Source: Aristolochia californica (Eukaryota > Streptophyta > Magnoliopsida > Piperales > Aristolochiaceae). Taken from it: DNA of 64,000 nt. The stretch is from contig JARWKL010000003.1 in assembly GCA_029961685.1 (NCBI GenBank), positions 18,222,467-18,286,466 on the forward strand, given 5' to 3'. The position numbers and the translations under genes are program-made. This document shows, one piece after another, positions 45,961 to 56,524 of this stretch (its first letter is position 1; each line of letters opens with the position of its first letter). Under the pieces are notes generated by a model that saw nothing but the letters and a program-made list of their open reading frames with translations, searched no databases and had not been told where the DNA came from.

Positions 45961-47602
45961 TTCTATGAGTTGACTTCATCACACCATAGAGATAATGAGA
46001 TCCTTTTCTCTAAACCCTAAACCCTAAGTCTAGGTTCATAGTTATTTTTTTTCAATCCCTAAACTCATAGTGTACTTTGCATTTTTCACATCTATACTGA
46101 GATTTTCATATTTTAAATTATATTGATGGAAATATATTTGAGTCTACTTTCCAAGAAAAAAATAATTTTTCCAATCAGAGTTATTTACAAAGATAAATCG
46201 ATATTTTAATGGGCAAAGGTTAGATTGCGAAAGAGGATCGACTAGCAGCAGAAAACTTCAACTTTCGAGGTATTTTATGCTATCAATAAAGGGAATTTAT
46301 ATGGAGATTTATATATCAAAATAAATATATGTAAGTATATTTTCTTACTTATTCAACCAATTTTTGATCTAATTTTTTTGTAAGGAGATATTTTGGAAGA
46401 GTCAATGGACATGCTAGAAAAAAAAGGAGAAACAGTGCTTAGTTCAGCCAGATGACAGAGATTGAAACCTATCAGATTATTTATCTTCTGATAATTATAT
46501 TTAATGAAGTGAATTTATACTTGGAAAAAAGGTATTTAAGTCTAGTTTCAGAAATAGAAACTTTCATGTCACTTTTATATATATTTAAAGATATATTCGC
46601 ATTGGAAGAATCAAAGGTCATACAAGTATTTAGTTGTATTGAAAAATTTGAATTTAAGCCGATTGTTTTTGCGTCACTGTTTGAGTTGCTATATTAGGAA
46701 AATATCTCACTTCTCCCCAGTTTAAGGGCTTATTACTACATCTCTGTTATTTTGGCTTATTGTTACATCTATGATATTTGGTTCAAGTTGGGATCACTGC
46801 CATTACATCCCAGCTTGAGGGAGAGAAGTAGAAGAAGTACAAGAAAGAGGTATTTTATTCGATTTGTTGTGGATAAGTTTATGCGACCAAAATATTCAAG
46901 AAAGGGGGTACACAAAAGATGAAGCTTCTGCATCTGAGAAAAAAATATTTTTATCGGATTATGAATATTTCATGGGTCCTTCGACAAGGTTTATTATTTT
47001 GATTCGTGTTATATGAGTTGAAAGATGGTCGTGTTATATTTAGTTGCAGTTATTATTTCTCTTTTGGGACATTATTATTGAAGAAGAAGTGGCCTCAGTG
47101 CCTTTTCTCATACCATAATTTATTTGTCTTTCAAAAATATCACGGTTGGGACACCATGATAAATTTAACTTACAAAAATATCACGATTGGGATACCATGA
47201 GAGTCGGTGTCCGAATTGGGACACCATTATAAATAAACCCACTACCCCCTTGTAATGGCTTTTATTACTCCTACCACTTGAGAGTCTTTGTTTTGTGGAG
47301 GGACACGGTGGTGGACACTTCAGAGCACTACAGATAGACACACTACCTACAGAAGACGGAGTGTGCCCTACATCCAGCGTTAGGATTGGAGTATGGAGCA
47401 ATGTCTTATAGGCTAGAAGTGATTTTTACTTTCACTTATATTATGCCAGCAAGGCCTCATGGAAAGATCCATCAGCGTGAGGGGGAGTGTTGGAAGATGA
47501 AGGCATATTGGAATATGTACCATTTTATACAAAAAGATTTTATACATCATTTGCAACAAGCTGGGAGTTCAGATGTTCTCTCTCCCCCAGCTTGAGGGGG
47601 AG
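45961..47602 (+). other. Interior of the satellite-inserted element, non-coding
   Basis: An 81-codon open stretch (46452-46697) is disrupted in the sister element, so coding is unlikely. A short repeat built on ATCACGATTGGGATACCATGA lies near 47138-47210, in the place where the sister elements carry their 56-58-bp minisatellite. Confidence 0.6.
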
Positions 47603-48036
47603 GGTTGGAACATGAGCTCCAACCCACACGGCCAAGGAAGGCCCACATATCTAAGAGTATTATTAGATGGGCCACATGACAAAGAAAAGGCCCACAAGAT
47701 GGGCCCAAGCTCATAAGAAGTAGGACCCATAATGATTACCATGAGCTGGCATCCTTATCAGATAAGTTGGAAGATCAAGAAGGACTCACAAAGGCATCTT
47801 TATCTTATGGTCACGTCCTAGAAGAGTTCTAGTTTGATTTATGTTTGTCTTTTATCTATATTGAGTTATTTAATTATGCTTGGCCTTGTCTTTAAGTGTT
47901 AGAGTTTGGGTGTAATTGGGACAAAGGTAGTTTTATTGTAATTGGACTCTACTACTTTCCTCTATTATAAATAGAGGTTCATGTACTCTTATTACAACAA
48001 GTCAATAAAGTTTTTCTCTTTTCCATAAATTCAACA
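47603..48036 (+). repeat. 3' LTR of the satellite-inserted element
   Basis: Closely matches 45513-45945; ends TTCAACA. Confidence 0.9.
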
Positions 48037-48232
48037 GCAGGAAATTTTTTTGGTAAGGCAATATTTGCTGGAACAATTTACTTTCAACAACCATAAGGCC
48101 TTATTAGTGGATATTTTCAAGAAATGTAGGAAGATTATTTCTAGTAAAAAACACATATCATGAAACCATTAGTACCTCATTTTTTCAAGAAACATTTTTC
48201 TAGCTAAAAATTCTTACCATGAAATTTTTGTG
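48037..48232 (+). repeat. Last satellite stretch
   Basis: Just over one monomer, resuming at AGGAAATTTTTTTGGTAAGG and ending at the copia LTR. The satellite is not seen again to the window end. Confidence 0.9.
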
Positions 48233-49640
48233 GTTGGAAGCGTCATGGGGGTTGGAAGGGGGGCGGGAAGTGCCTTTTCCAGCGGTGTGGGGGCGGAGCC
48301 CCCACTTGATCCACGATATATTAACTGTTATTTCATTAAGTGCAGTTTGGGAATTTTACTCTTGTATCGCAGTTACCCTAATTTTACCTTTATAATTGAG
48401 GGGTGCCGCTATTAGGGTTTTTTCATTACTGAGAAGGAGCTGGTGTTGCAGCCCGAGAGAGGTTAGAGAAAACATCTGTAAGTGTGAACGATTTCTCTTG
48501 TAAACTTTTTTATCTTTATAGTGGATTACTGCAGCGACGAAAGACAAGATGTAGTCTCACCTTGAGGTGAACTTGTATAAATCTTGTTGTTTTTCATGCT
48601 TGATTTTCCTTTCTTCCGCAATTATTATTTTTTCTCTTATTAGTTTGGAATTAGGGCGTCTAATTTGTAACAAGTGGTATTAGAGCTTTCGTTCGTGATT
48701 GAGATCAATGGCTGGCGTAGAAGGATTGACACTTGGAATCAACAAGTTCGATGGTATGGATTATGCATTCTGGAGGATGTAGATCGAAGATTATCTGCAT
48801 GGTAAAAAGCTGCACGCGCCACTTCTGGATTAGAAACCTGAAGGTATGAAAGATGATGAGTGGAATCTCCTCTGTAGAGAGGTGTTGGGAAAAGTCTGAT
48901 AAACAGTATCGAAGAACGTTGCTCACAACGTGGTATCAGATAAAACCACAACAAGGATGATGAAGATTTTGTCCGACATGTATGAGAAGCCTTCCACAAA
49001 TAATAAGGTACATCTTATGAAAAAACACTTCAATTTAAATATGACAAAAAATACATCAGTGACATCGCATTTGAATGAGTTTAGCACGATTATCAATCAA
49101 TTGACCTTTGTTCAAATTAAATTTGATGATTAGATTCATGCTTTAATTCTTTTGGCATCTCTGCCAAATTATTGGGAGCCTATGAGGGCTGTGGTCAGCA
49201 ACTCTGTTAGCAACTGGAAGATAATTTTTAATGATGTTTGGGATACCATTCTTGTAGAGGAAGTTCGTATAAATGACTCTATAGAATCATTAACATGTAA
49301 TTCTTCCCTAAGTGTCAAAACTAGGGGCAGGAACTTCGAGAGGAATTCCAATAAGGGAAACAATAGAGGGAAGTCAATGAATGGAAGAACCAATTCCAAA
49401 TTCAGAAGGAAAGTAGCGTACTAGAATTGTGGCAAGAATTGTCAACAATGAACTTGAAATGAAGTTCACGCGCATTACATAGTTCATTTGATTAGGCTGT
49501 TAGTGGTGAATGATGCTGGCGCTCATTTGAAAACAACATGTAATCTACCAAGGCTAAAACGGTGGAAGCTCAAGTTTCCAAATCATTCACTTTAAACCTT
49601 GCACGAGACATGTCTTTGCCTCTCCTGACCAATATAGTTT
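48231..49640 (+). mobile_element. 5' part of a Tnt1/Tork-like copia element
   Basis: An LTR of about 440 bp (48231-48672, ending TTTGTAACA) is followed by the PBS-like TGGTATTAGAGC at 48675 and by gag. Pol is missing; a Harbinger-derived insertion and an unrelated gypsy fragment follow. Confidence 0.8.
48709..49460 (+). pseudogene. Copia Gag (UBN2-type), decayed
   Basis: The ATG at 48709 begins MAGVEGLTLGINKFDGMDYAF, the typical opening of Tnt1/Tork-like Gag with the KFDGxNYxxW block. After several stops, TTTRMMKILSDMYEKPSTNN and NLNMTKNTSVTSHLNEFSTII (the capsid helices), LILLASLPNYWEPMRAVVSN, and a basic RGRNFERNSNKGNNRGKS linker are readable. The zinc knuckle survives only as NCGKN near 49425. 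Gag would package the element RNA. The frame is largely constant, with point stops near 48780, 48830 and 49132. Protease and later domains are absent downstream. Confidence 0.85.
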
Positions 49641-50715
49641 CGTCATTTGCACTTTGTTTTGCCGCTCAGCGTTCCTCTCCAAAAATTTTTCTTCAGCTCC
49701 CTTCTCCCTCTTGGATTCTTCTCCTTCTCCCTCTCTCGTCTCCCTCTTCTACTCTCTTCTCCCTCTCTTGGCTCCCTCTTCCGCTCTCTTCTCCCTCTCA
49801 TCTTCTTCTCCCTTCTTGGGCTTCCTCCCCCCAAAAAGTCTCCCTCTATCTTCTCCCTCTAGGCCTCCGTCGCAAAGCCGCTGCTCCGTTGCAGAGCCTC
49901 TCAACCTCCCTCTCTTCCCCCTCTCAGCCTCCATCGCAGAGTCGCCACTCTATCATAGAGCCTCTCTTCTCCCTTTCGGCCTCTTGCGCAGAGTCGTGCC
50001 GCCACTCCGTCGCAGAGCCTCTCGGCCTCCCTCTCTTCTCCCTTTCTTCTCCCTCTCCATGTACCGTCAGAGTGCCACCTCCGTCGCTGTTGCTTGAGGG
50101 CCTCGCGTTATCTCCCGCCATTATAGAGGCCGTGAGGAAGACGACGTTGTGATTTAATTTTTCCTAAGTTAGGAAAAATTAAACCAGCGTTATAACTTCA
50201 TTATATTTATTTTGTAAAATAATCCATCTTTTGTTATTAATAAAATAATTTTTATTTATTTATTCGGTATATTCATTTTTTAATTATTGTATTAAATCAG
50301 TGATTTAATAGTAGTAATTAAAATATTGTTAAAGTAAACATTTGATCAATTTATTTTTGTTTAATTATCACATTGCTATAATTAATTAAATGAAAGGTTT
50401 TAAATTTTGTGATAATATATTTTTAATTAATACTATGTAAAAATATATATTATGTTATTGATAAAAGTATATATTTATTTAATTATTGTATTTAGTTTTA
50501 TTAATATAATTAAATTACTGATTTTTAATGTTAAAATATATCTTATGTTTTAAAAAAGCAATTAATTTATTTATTATATTCACTTATGTTATTTTTTACT
50601 TTTTATACTTTTTATAATTTATTGTAGTCACACGTAATCAATATATTAATTTATTATAAATTGTAATCATTAATTAATATAATATAGTATTGCATTAACG
50701 CCACAAAAAATTCCT
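49640..50715 (+). mobile_element. Deletion derivative of the Harbinger element at 58130
   Basis: The left half is a CT-rich block like 58220-58560. The right half (50200-50695) is AT-rich and matches 62380-63000 by shared segments such as GTGATTTAATAGTAGTAATTA and AATACTATGTAAAAATATAT. Both transposon genes are missing, so it is a non-autonomous internal-deletion copy. Three overlapping frames are open through 49562-50152 because of CT-rich composition. Terminal inverted repeats were not resolved. Confidence 0.7.
49860..50045 (+). repeat. Imperfect tandem units within the CT-rich block
   Basis: A unit containing CGTCGCAGAGCCTCTC and CCTCCCTCTCTTCTCCC recurs about three times with spacing near 65-75 bp. 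Confidence 0.6.
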
Positions 50716-50727
50716 CCAATTAATAGT

Positions 50728-51260
50728 TTGGCAGCTGATTCAAAGAACAGAAGTCCAACATCCCAATATATACTAAAATTATACAAATTTGAGATTGCTG
50801 ATCAAAGGGCAAGAAACTTATGTTATAACTGTATTGAACCTTACACGACAGGACACCAATGTAAAAAATTGTTCTGGTTGGAGTTAGATACATGGGAAGA
50901 AGAGGAAGCAAATGAAGTGCATCAAGAGGAGACCAAACCAGTAATTTCTTTGAATGCAATTACCGAACATAAGTCAGCCCAAACAATTCAAGTACATGCA
51001 TTGGTTCAAGAATTGAAACTACTGGGGTTAGTGGACTGTGGGAGCACCCACAATTTCTTAAGCATAACGACTGCTAAATATCTTAAACTGGGGATCTAGC
51101 CTCACCCCATTGCCACGGTTTTAGTTTCAAATGGAGACAAAGTCCCTAGCTAGGGGTCAACTAGGCGTTAAGTTTTTCTATTGGTAACACTCAATTTATT
51201 ATTGAATTTTTTGTCATACCTTTAGCCAGATTTGATATGTACTTGGAATTTATCACCATT
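50728..51260 (+). pseudogene. Gypsy Gag zinc knuckle and protease
   Basis: A 123-codon open frame contains CYNCIEPYTTGHQCKKLFWLE, the CCHC knuckle of plant gypsy Gag, then an acidic linker (EEEEANEVHQEE) and the protease with GLVDCGSTHNFLS, Cys replacing the usual Ser of the catalytic Asp-Ser-Gly. The frame stops at 51097-51099, and remnants such as SNGDKVP and PLARFD-like residues continue in other frames to about 51250. The protease would mature Gag-Pol. The upstream capsid region has been lost. Confidence 0.86.
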
Positions 51261-52200
51261 TTGTGGCTGCAAACCTTGGGCCCCATTTTGTGGGATTTCG
51301 CTACTTTAACTATGAATTTATTGTCAGGGGGCGCCAAGTAATGTTACAGGGCACAACAACTCCACCTACTCCACAAACAGAACCCACTGGGCAACACTTT
51401 AGAGAAATTATAGGAAGAGTTTACAGACTTGTTTCAGGAGCCTTCTGGGCTGCCTCCTTTGCGGCACTGTGATCATAGAATTTGTTTGAAAACTGGATCA
51501 GATGTAGTGGTTGTCCGACCCAATAGGTATCCACACCTCCAAAAGGATGAAATTGAACGCAAATGCAAACTAATGCTAGAACAAGGCTTCATCTGACTCA
51601 GCTGGTCACCATTCTCCTCTCCAGTCCTCCTAGTTATGAAACATTATGGCACATGGAGATTTTGTTTGGTCTATAGAGAATTGAATGCAAAAACCATAAA
51701 GGATAAGTTTCATATACCGGTGGTGGATGAACTCCTGGATGAATTGCATGTCTCATGGGTTTTCACAAAATTAGACTTGCGATCCGGGTACCATCAAGAA
51801 TGCATCCGACAGACATTGAGAAAACAGCCTTCCACACTCATCACGGGCATTTGAGTTTGTGGTAATGCCGTTTGTGTTGTCCATTGCCCCATCCACCTTC
51901 TAGGCATTAATGAATGAGGTATTCCACGACTATTTCCAAAACTTTGTGCTAGTATTCTTTGATGATATTAATTTACAGCAAGTCATGGGACCAGTAGTTA
52001 GAGGATTTCGGGGTTGTTTTTCAATTACTTTGGGCACACCAACTTTATTTAAAACACTCTAAATGCTCCTTTGCCAAGCCACAGGTGGCCTATCTTGACC
52101 ATATTATTTCAGATGCAGGGGTAACTGTGGATTCAGAAATGATTCAAGCGATTTCGGAGTGGCCACAACCTCAAACTATTTCAGCTTTGAGAGGTTCTTG
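51261..52200 (+). pseudogene. Gypsy reverse transcriptase (many frameshifts)
   Basis: RT motifs are spread over frames: [20 protein letters not shown] near 51645, [13 protein letters not shown] near 51765, FVVMPFVLSIAPSTF near 51850 and VLVFFDDI near 51950. The FDD triad survives but its context (ILIYSKSW) is damaged. Stops are frequent and at least five frameshifts are needed to follow the alignment, so this is the oldest-looking RT in the window. In the family the enzyme makes cDNA of the element. Confidence 0.85.
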
Positions 52201-52656
52201 AGGTTAGCAGGATACTACCGAAAATTCATCAAGAATTACAGACAGGTGGCAACACCATTGACCAGCCTCCTAAAGAAAAATTCCTTCAATTGGAGTGAAG
52301 CAGCATCACTATCCTTTAGAGATCTCAAACAAGCACTCGCATCAGTCCCAGTTCTACAACTACCTAATTTCAATGAATTATTTGTGGTGGAGTGTAATGC
52401 ATCCGGTGGGGGAAGTCCTTCAGCAAAACAACCACCCCATTGCATTTTTTAGCAGACAATTAGCAGAAAGGCATCATAAACTGGCAGCATATGAAAGGGA
52501 ACTGATCGGTTTGGTCAAGGATGTTCAACACAGGCGACCTTATTTGTGGGGACATGCATTTTTTATATGCACAGATCACTATAGTCTCAAATTTTTGCTC
52601 GAACAGCTCCTCTCTACTTCTCCACAATAGTACTGGATCTATAAGTTGATGGGATT
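52190..52656 (+). pseudogene. Gypsy RNase H (truncated)
   Basis: RFLRLAGYYRKFIKNYRQVATPL, then LQLPNFNELFVVECNASG, where the first catalytic Asp of the usual ECDAS is Asn, appear in frame 1 to 52452. After a frameshift AFFSRQLAERHHKLAAYERE with the Glu and HAFFICTDHYSLKFLLEQ with the second Asp are readable to 52630. The reading is cut at 52657 by the copia LTR. The domain would remove template RNA. No integrase of this copy was found elsewhere in the window. Confidence 0.86.
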
Positions 52657-53053
52657 TGTAGAAGTTAGGACCCCATGAGAATGACTCTAGGTCAACGTGG
52701 AAGAAGAAGGAGAGAAGAGAGAGAAGAGGGAGAAAGGAGAAGGACATTAGAGAGGGGAGTTTGGATTAAGGGAAAGAGATAATGCGTCAAGGGAGAAGAG
52801 AGGGTGGTTGGACGATTTCTCAAAGAGAGGAGAAGGCTTGAATGCCTTACCTCTTAGCTAATGCTCTTATTTATAGTGTTACAAAGCCTTAGGGTTACAA
52901 CTCAATAGATTAAAAGACATACTAACACAATGTATTTACATCTTCATGCCATCCTTATGGAACATAACATAAATAACCACTTTGCCACTCTTTTGACGTG
53001 TGGGCTTCTAGCCTTGAGCTTGTGGGCTTGAGCCCATCTTCCAACACTCCCCC

Positions 53054-53560
53054 TCAAACTGGAGGAGAAAATACATCATAAATACCCAGCTTGCCACCAA
53101 TATAAGATAGAATTTTGGATGTAACCAGTTTGGTGAGGATATCAGCTAATTGCTCTTGAGATGAAACATACTTAAGAGAAATTATTCCTGCTTGAAACTT
53201 TTCCCATATAAAATGACAATCCACTGCAATATGTTTAGTTCTTTCATGGAAGACTGGTTTTGACATAATGTGAATAGCTGCTTGATTATCACAATGTAGG
53301 CCCATAGAGTCTCCTTCATAAAATCCACATTCAGTAAGAAGAGTCTTTATCCATAAAAGTTCACTTACAATGTGGGCCATAGCTCGATATTCTTCTTCAG
53401 AACTAGATCTTGCAACCACATTTTGCTTTTTGCTTTTCCATGTGACCAAGTTTCCCCCAACAAACGGTACAATAGCCAGACGTAGATTTTCTATCATCGG
53501 GTGATCTAGCCCATTCTACATCTGAGAAGCCCTCTATATTGAAGTGACCATGTTGTTTAT
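53054..53560 (-). pseudogene. Copia RNase H
   Basis: The minus-strand frame from 53497 reads VGGNLVTWKSKKQNVVARSS, then [59 protein letters not shown] and QLADILTKL, ending [12 protein letters not shown]. Upstream, in another frame near 53500-53560, DVEWARSPDDRKST-like residues with the first catalytic position are present. So the domain is nearly whole but frameshifted. The sequence is very close to that of 17318-17725, and the distance to the polypurine tract is the same, supporting a common family. Confidence 0.9.
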
Positions 53561-53564
53561 ATAG

Positions 53565-54240
53565 CAATCCTCTTCCTGGATCCCCTTTTAAGTATCATAA
53601 ATTTCTCTCCAACACTTTGTCAATGAGTAATTTGTGGTTTGTGCATGAATTGACTTACCACGCTCACAAGATATGATATATCTGGCCTGGTTACCATGAG
53701 ATAGATCAATTTTTTGACAAGTCTTTAATATTTTCCAGTGTCAACATATTCTCTAGTTGTGACACACAATTTTTCATTCTCATCCATAGGTGTATCAACT
53801 GGTCTACAACCCTTCATTCCTGTTTCTTCAAGAGGATCCAAGACATATTTTCTTGAGACAATATTATTCCATGGTTTGATTGAAGGACTTCTATACCCAG
53901 AAAATATTTGAGCTTATCCAAATCTTTAGTCTTGAACTCTTGACATATCATATTCTTCACTTCTTCTATACTATGAGCATCATTCCTAGTCAAGATAATA
54001 TCATCAACATACACGGCCAATAATATCTTCCCTTTGATAGTATCTTTAACATTTACTGAGTGATCAACCGATCACGTATGAAAGCCAAATCGTATAAGAG
54101 TTTGACTGAATTTATCAAACCAGGCCAGAGGGGCTGTTTAAGCCCATATAAAGATTTCTTTAACCGGTATACAGACTCCCCCTCAACCACATATCCTAGT
54201 GGTTGGACCATATAAATTTTTTCGCGTATATCACCATTTA
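53565..54240 (-). pseudogene. Copia reverse transcriptase, C-terminal part
   Basis: The frame 54020-53814 has the active site VYVDDIILTRNDAHS and LKYFLGIEVLQSNHGIILSQ. Flanking frames give YRLKKSLYGLK near 54150 and GYVVEGESV near 54180. Before it, LNGDI-like residues meet the junction at 54240, so the N-terminal half of RT is missing. YVDD is intact; several frameshifts break the reading. It parallels 17762-18571. Confidence 0.87.
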
Positions 54241-54289
54241 TATGGGCTTCCCCTGTTACTGTGGTCTACACAACACAAGGGAGAAATCA

Positions 54290-54431
54290 GGGTAGGGACA
54301 TGAAGTCTGCCCAGTGCTTTAACTGTAAATAATTTGGTCATTTTTCCCGGATTGCTCTAAGAAGTTCCGTAAGTACTGTATGCAAATGGGTCATCTCCTC
54401 ACCACTTGTCCTATTCGCTTGGCAAGGAAGA
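54290..54431 (+). pseudogene. Copia Gag nucleocapsid, two zinc knuckles
   Basis: CFNCK, a stop, then FGHFSRI followed after a frameshift by Cys gives a CX2CX4HX4C knuckle near 54326-54360. A second degenerate knuckle reads YCMQMGHLLTTCPIR near 54377. Tandem knuckles bind element RNA during packaging. The reading is interrupted at 54432 by a miniature LTR element and resumes after 54825. Confidence 0.72.
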
Positions 54432-54436
54432 AGGTT
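54432..54436 (+). other. Target-site duplication AGGTT (left copy)
   Basis: Identical to 54821-54825. Confidence 0.9.
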
Positions 54437-54820
54437 TGTTATGGTCCTGGGTTAAGTACCTATGTCTTCCGCTCCTAACAGGCCGGTCTTTTGGGTAGTA
54501 TTGGCTAGGTGCTTAACATTTGGTATCAGAGCGGGCTCCCACGTTGCGAGTTCAAGTCCCAGGGAGCGCAAAAGCTGGATTAAAATTACTGGTAGGTTTG
54601 GAAGGGGCGACCTAGCGGAGGGGGCGACCTGGAGAACTGCGAAGGGGCACTAGGAGTAGGCCGCTGCTAGAGTAGGCCACCGGGTTGGGCCAGTGTCGTT
54701 ACGCCGCCGTGGTCGTCGACTCGCGAAGGTGGGGTGTGATGTTATGGTCCTGGGTTAAGAACTATGTCTTTCGCTCCTAATAGGCCGGTCTTTTGGGTAG
54801 CATTGGCTAGGTGCTTAACA
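54437..54820 (+). mobile_element. TRIM (terminal-repeat retrotransposon in miniature), 384 bp
   Basis: LTRs of 82 bp (54437-54518) and 81 bp (54740-54820) start TGTTATGGTCCTGG and end TTAACA. They differ at about five positions. A PBS (TGGTATCAGAGC at 54521-54532) matches initiator tRNA-Met exactly over 12 bases. A purine-rich tract (GAAGGTGGGGTGTGA) precedes the 3' LTR. AGGTT duplications are perfect. The 221-bp interior is GC-rich and codes for nothing. This is a complete element by structure. Confidence 0.93.
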
Positions 54821-54889
54821 AGGTTATTGTTTATCATGCCTCCATAGATGCTTCTAGTTCTACTGCATTGCCTCTTCCTGTGTTGGTTC

Positions 54890-55310
54890 TCCGACTACAA
54901 TTCCTACAATTCCAACAAATCCGAGTATACTCTCTCCTGAAATGGTACAAAAGATGATCATTTCTGCCCTTTCTACTTTTGGGCTCTCAGGTAAGAATGA
55001 ATTCTCTACTCGCCCATGGTTTGCTTACTCTGGAGATTCTAACCATATGACCAATACTATTTTTTCTCTTTCCAATGATAGCAAATATGATGGAAATCTA
55101 AAAATTAACACTGCTGATGGCAGCTCTTTGTCTATCAGTGTTGTTGGTGATCTTCCTCCTACCTTAGCTGTTGTTTTTGTGTCCCCTGTTCTCTCCACAA
55201 ATCTTATTTCAGTTGGTTAGTTGGTTGATAATAATTGTAATGTTCTATTCTATCGATCTGGTTGTGTTGTACAGGATCAAGCATCAGGAAAGATGATCGC
55301 AAAGGGGCCT
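54890..55310 (+). pseudogene. Copia protease
   Basis: The frame from 54942 reads MIISALSTFGLSGKNEF, then RPWFAYSGDSNHMTN, where the family active site is a D-S-G-A-S core. Here the catalytic Asp is Tyr and Ala is Asp, so activity is lost. NTADGSSLSISVVGDLPP and VSPVLSTNLISVG follow, ending at a TAG near 55218, after which LVDNNCNVLFYRSGCVVQDQ continues in frame. The order Gag, protease, pre-integrase is normal. The protease would cut the polyprotein in the particle. Confidence 0.88.
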
Positions 55311-56460
55311 AAAGTGGGACGACTCTTTCCCTTTCAAGTTTTTATCTCTACCAGTATTTGTCATCCTACTTTACTTTCCTTTGCATGTAATGTTGTTAGT
55401 TCTGGAACTAAGATGTGTCATAGATGTCTCGGCCACCCAACCCTAAATGTACTTCTTATCGTGTTTAATTCTGGTTTATTAAAAAGTACAACATGTTCTT
55501 CTCTTGATCATTTATTTGCTTGTTCATCATGCAAACTTGGCAAAAGTAAAGTTCTCCCTTTCCCTTATCATGGATCTCATGCCTCACACTATTTTGATAT
55601 TATTCATAGAGGTGTTTGGGGAATTGATCTTGTTATTTCTCATGCACATTATAAGTATGTTTTTACTTTTATCGATGACTTTAGCCGTTTTAGTTGGGTC
55701 TACTTCTTACTGGCTAAGTCTGAAGTTTTTGTCGTATTTAAACGCTTTCTTACGCTTCTTGAGACTTAATTTTCTGCCAGCATCAAGGTATTACGCTCTG
55801 ATTCTGGCGATGAGTACATGTCTAATGAGTTTCATGATTTTCTTCAAAGCAAAGGGATCATCTCTCAACGTTCGTGTCCTTCGACACCGCAACAAAATGG
55901 TATCACGGAGAGGAAAAATCATCATCTTCTTGATGTGGTATGAACTTGTTTACTTGATTTATCTGTTCCTTGTCATTTTTTGGGTGAACTACTTTCCACT
56001 TCGATTCATTTAATCAACCGCTTGCCTTCTCCTCTGTTGCATCATGTTTCTCCATTTTTTAAGTTATTTGGTCATTCTCCTTCATATGTAGATCTTCAAA
56101 AATTCGGTTGTGTTTATTTTGTTCATCTACCTGCTCATGAGTGACATAAACTTACTACCCAATCCGTTAAGTGTGCTTTTCTGGGTTATGCTGTATCTAA
56201 AAAAGGCTATGTTTGCTATGATCCCCATGCTCATCGTATACGTGTTTCTCAGAATGTGGCTTTCTTTGAAAATCAATATTTCTTTCCCTCTCATGTTGCA
56301 CTGCCATATGCATCTTTATCTATTCTGCCTAGTTCCACTTCATTTGTGCCCCCTCATGATCCTAACCTAGCTCCTACTTCCGATCCTCCTCCTGCTCCTG
56401 CTTCCATCACTCTTTGCCAATCTACTCGCCCTTCTCACCCGCTGAGAGGTATGCTTTCTC
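55311..56460 (+). pseudogene. Copia GAG-pre-integrase and integrase
   Basis: The zinc-binding part shows MCHRCLGHPT (usual WHxRLGH) and FACSSCKLGKS. In the core, the first catalytic Asp is lost (FDIIHRGVWG for the usual HSDVWG), the second is in KVLRSDSGDEYMS near 55795, and the Glu is in TPQQNGITERKNH near 55895. QKFGCVYFVHLPAHE and FLGYAVSKKGYVCYDPH follow. A stop near 55767 and frameshifts near 55900-55960 and 56140 break the reading. Integrase would insert the cDNA. A Pro-rich linker (PPPAPAS) near 56390 leads to RT. Confidence 0.88.
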
Positions 56461-56524
56461 CTTCACGATCTCTCTTGTGGCTACTTTATCATCTATTTCC
56501 ATTCCCTCTTGCTACAAATAGGCA

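Larger units (their letters stand above)
45513..48036 (+). mobile_element. Non-autonomous LTR retrotransposon inserted in the satellite
   Basis: LTRs at 45513-45945 (433 bp) and 47603-48036 (434 bp, first base changed to G), PBS TGGTATCAGAGCAGG at 45946-45960, polypurine tract CTTGAGGGGGAG at 47591. It is a 2.52-kb sister of the outer element at 15170-23711, without the copia insertion. Flanks CCGGG and GCAGG each differ by one base from the satellite consensus CCAGG, consistent with an aged 5-bp duplication. No gag or pol. Confidence 0.9.
50728..52656 (+). mobile_element. Decayed Ty3/gypsy fragment (gag end to RNase H)
   Basis: Same gypsy group as 12493-24632. It is cut on the left at the Harbinger derivative and on the right at 52656, where a minus-strand copia LTR begins within the RNase H to integrase linker. 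Confidence 0.87.
52657..54240 (-). mobile_element. 3' part of a minus-strand copia element
   Basis: 3' LTR at 52657-53046 (390 bp, plus-strand ends TGTAGAAGTTAGG and CTTCCAACA), polypurine-tract complement CTCCCCCTCAAAC, RNase H and partial RT. It belongs to the family of 16819-22562 by LTR and protein. It is cut at about 54240, where a plus-strand copia Gag begins, so a deletion or recombination joined the two. Confidence 0.88.

Noticed and set aside
46452..46697. 81-codon frame in the non-autonomous element
   Set aside because: Broken by stops in the sister copy near 16310-16550, so not conserved.
49562..50152. 196-codon open frame on the plus strand
   Set aside because: Ser/Pro/Leu-rich, with other frames open over the same span; explained by CT-rich composition of the Harbinger derivative.
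54521..54575. tRNA-like segment (GGTATCAGAGC and GAGTTCAAGTCCC)
   Set aside because: It is the PBS of the TRIM followed by an incidental B-box-like stretch; no tRNA fold is present.
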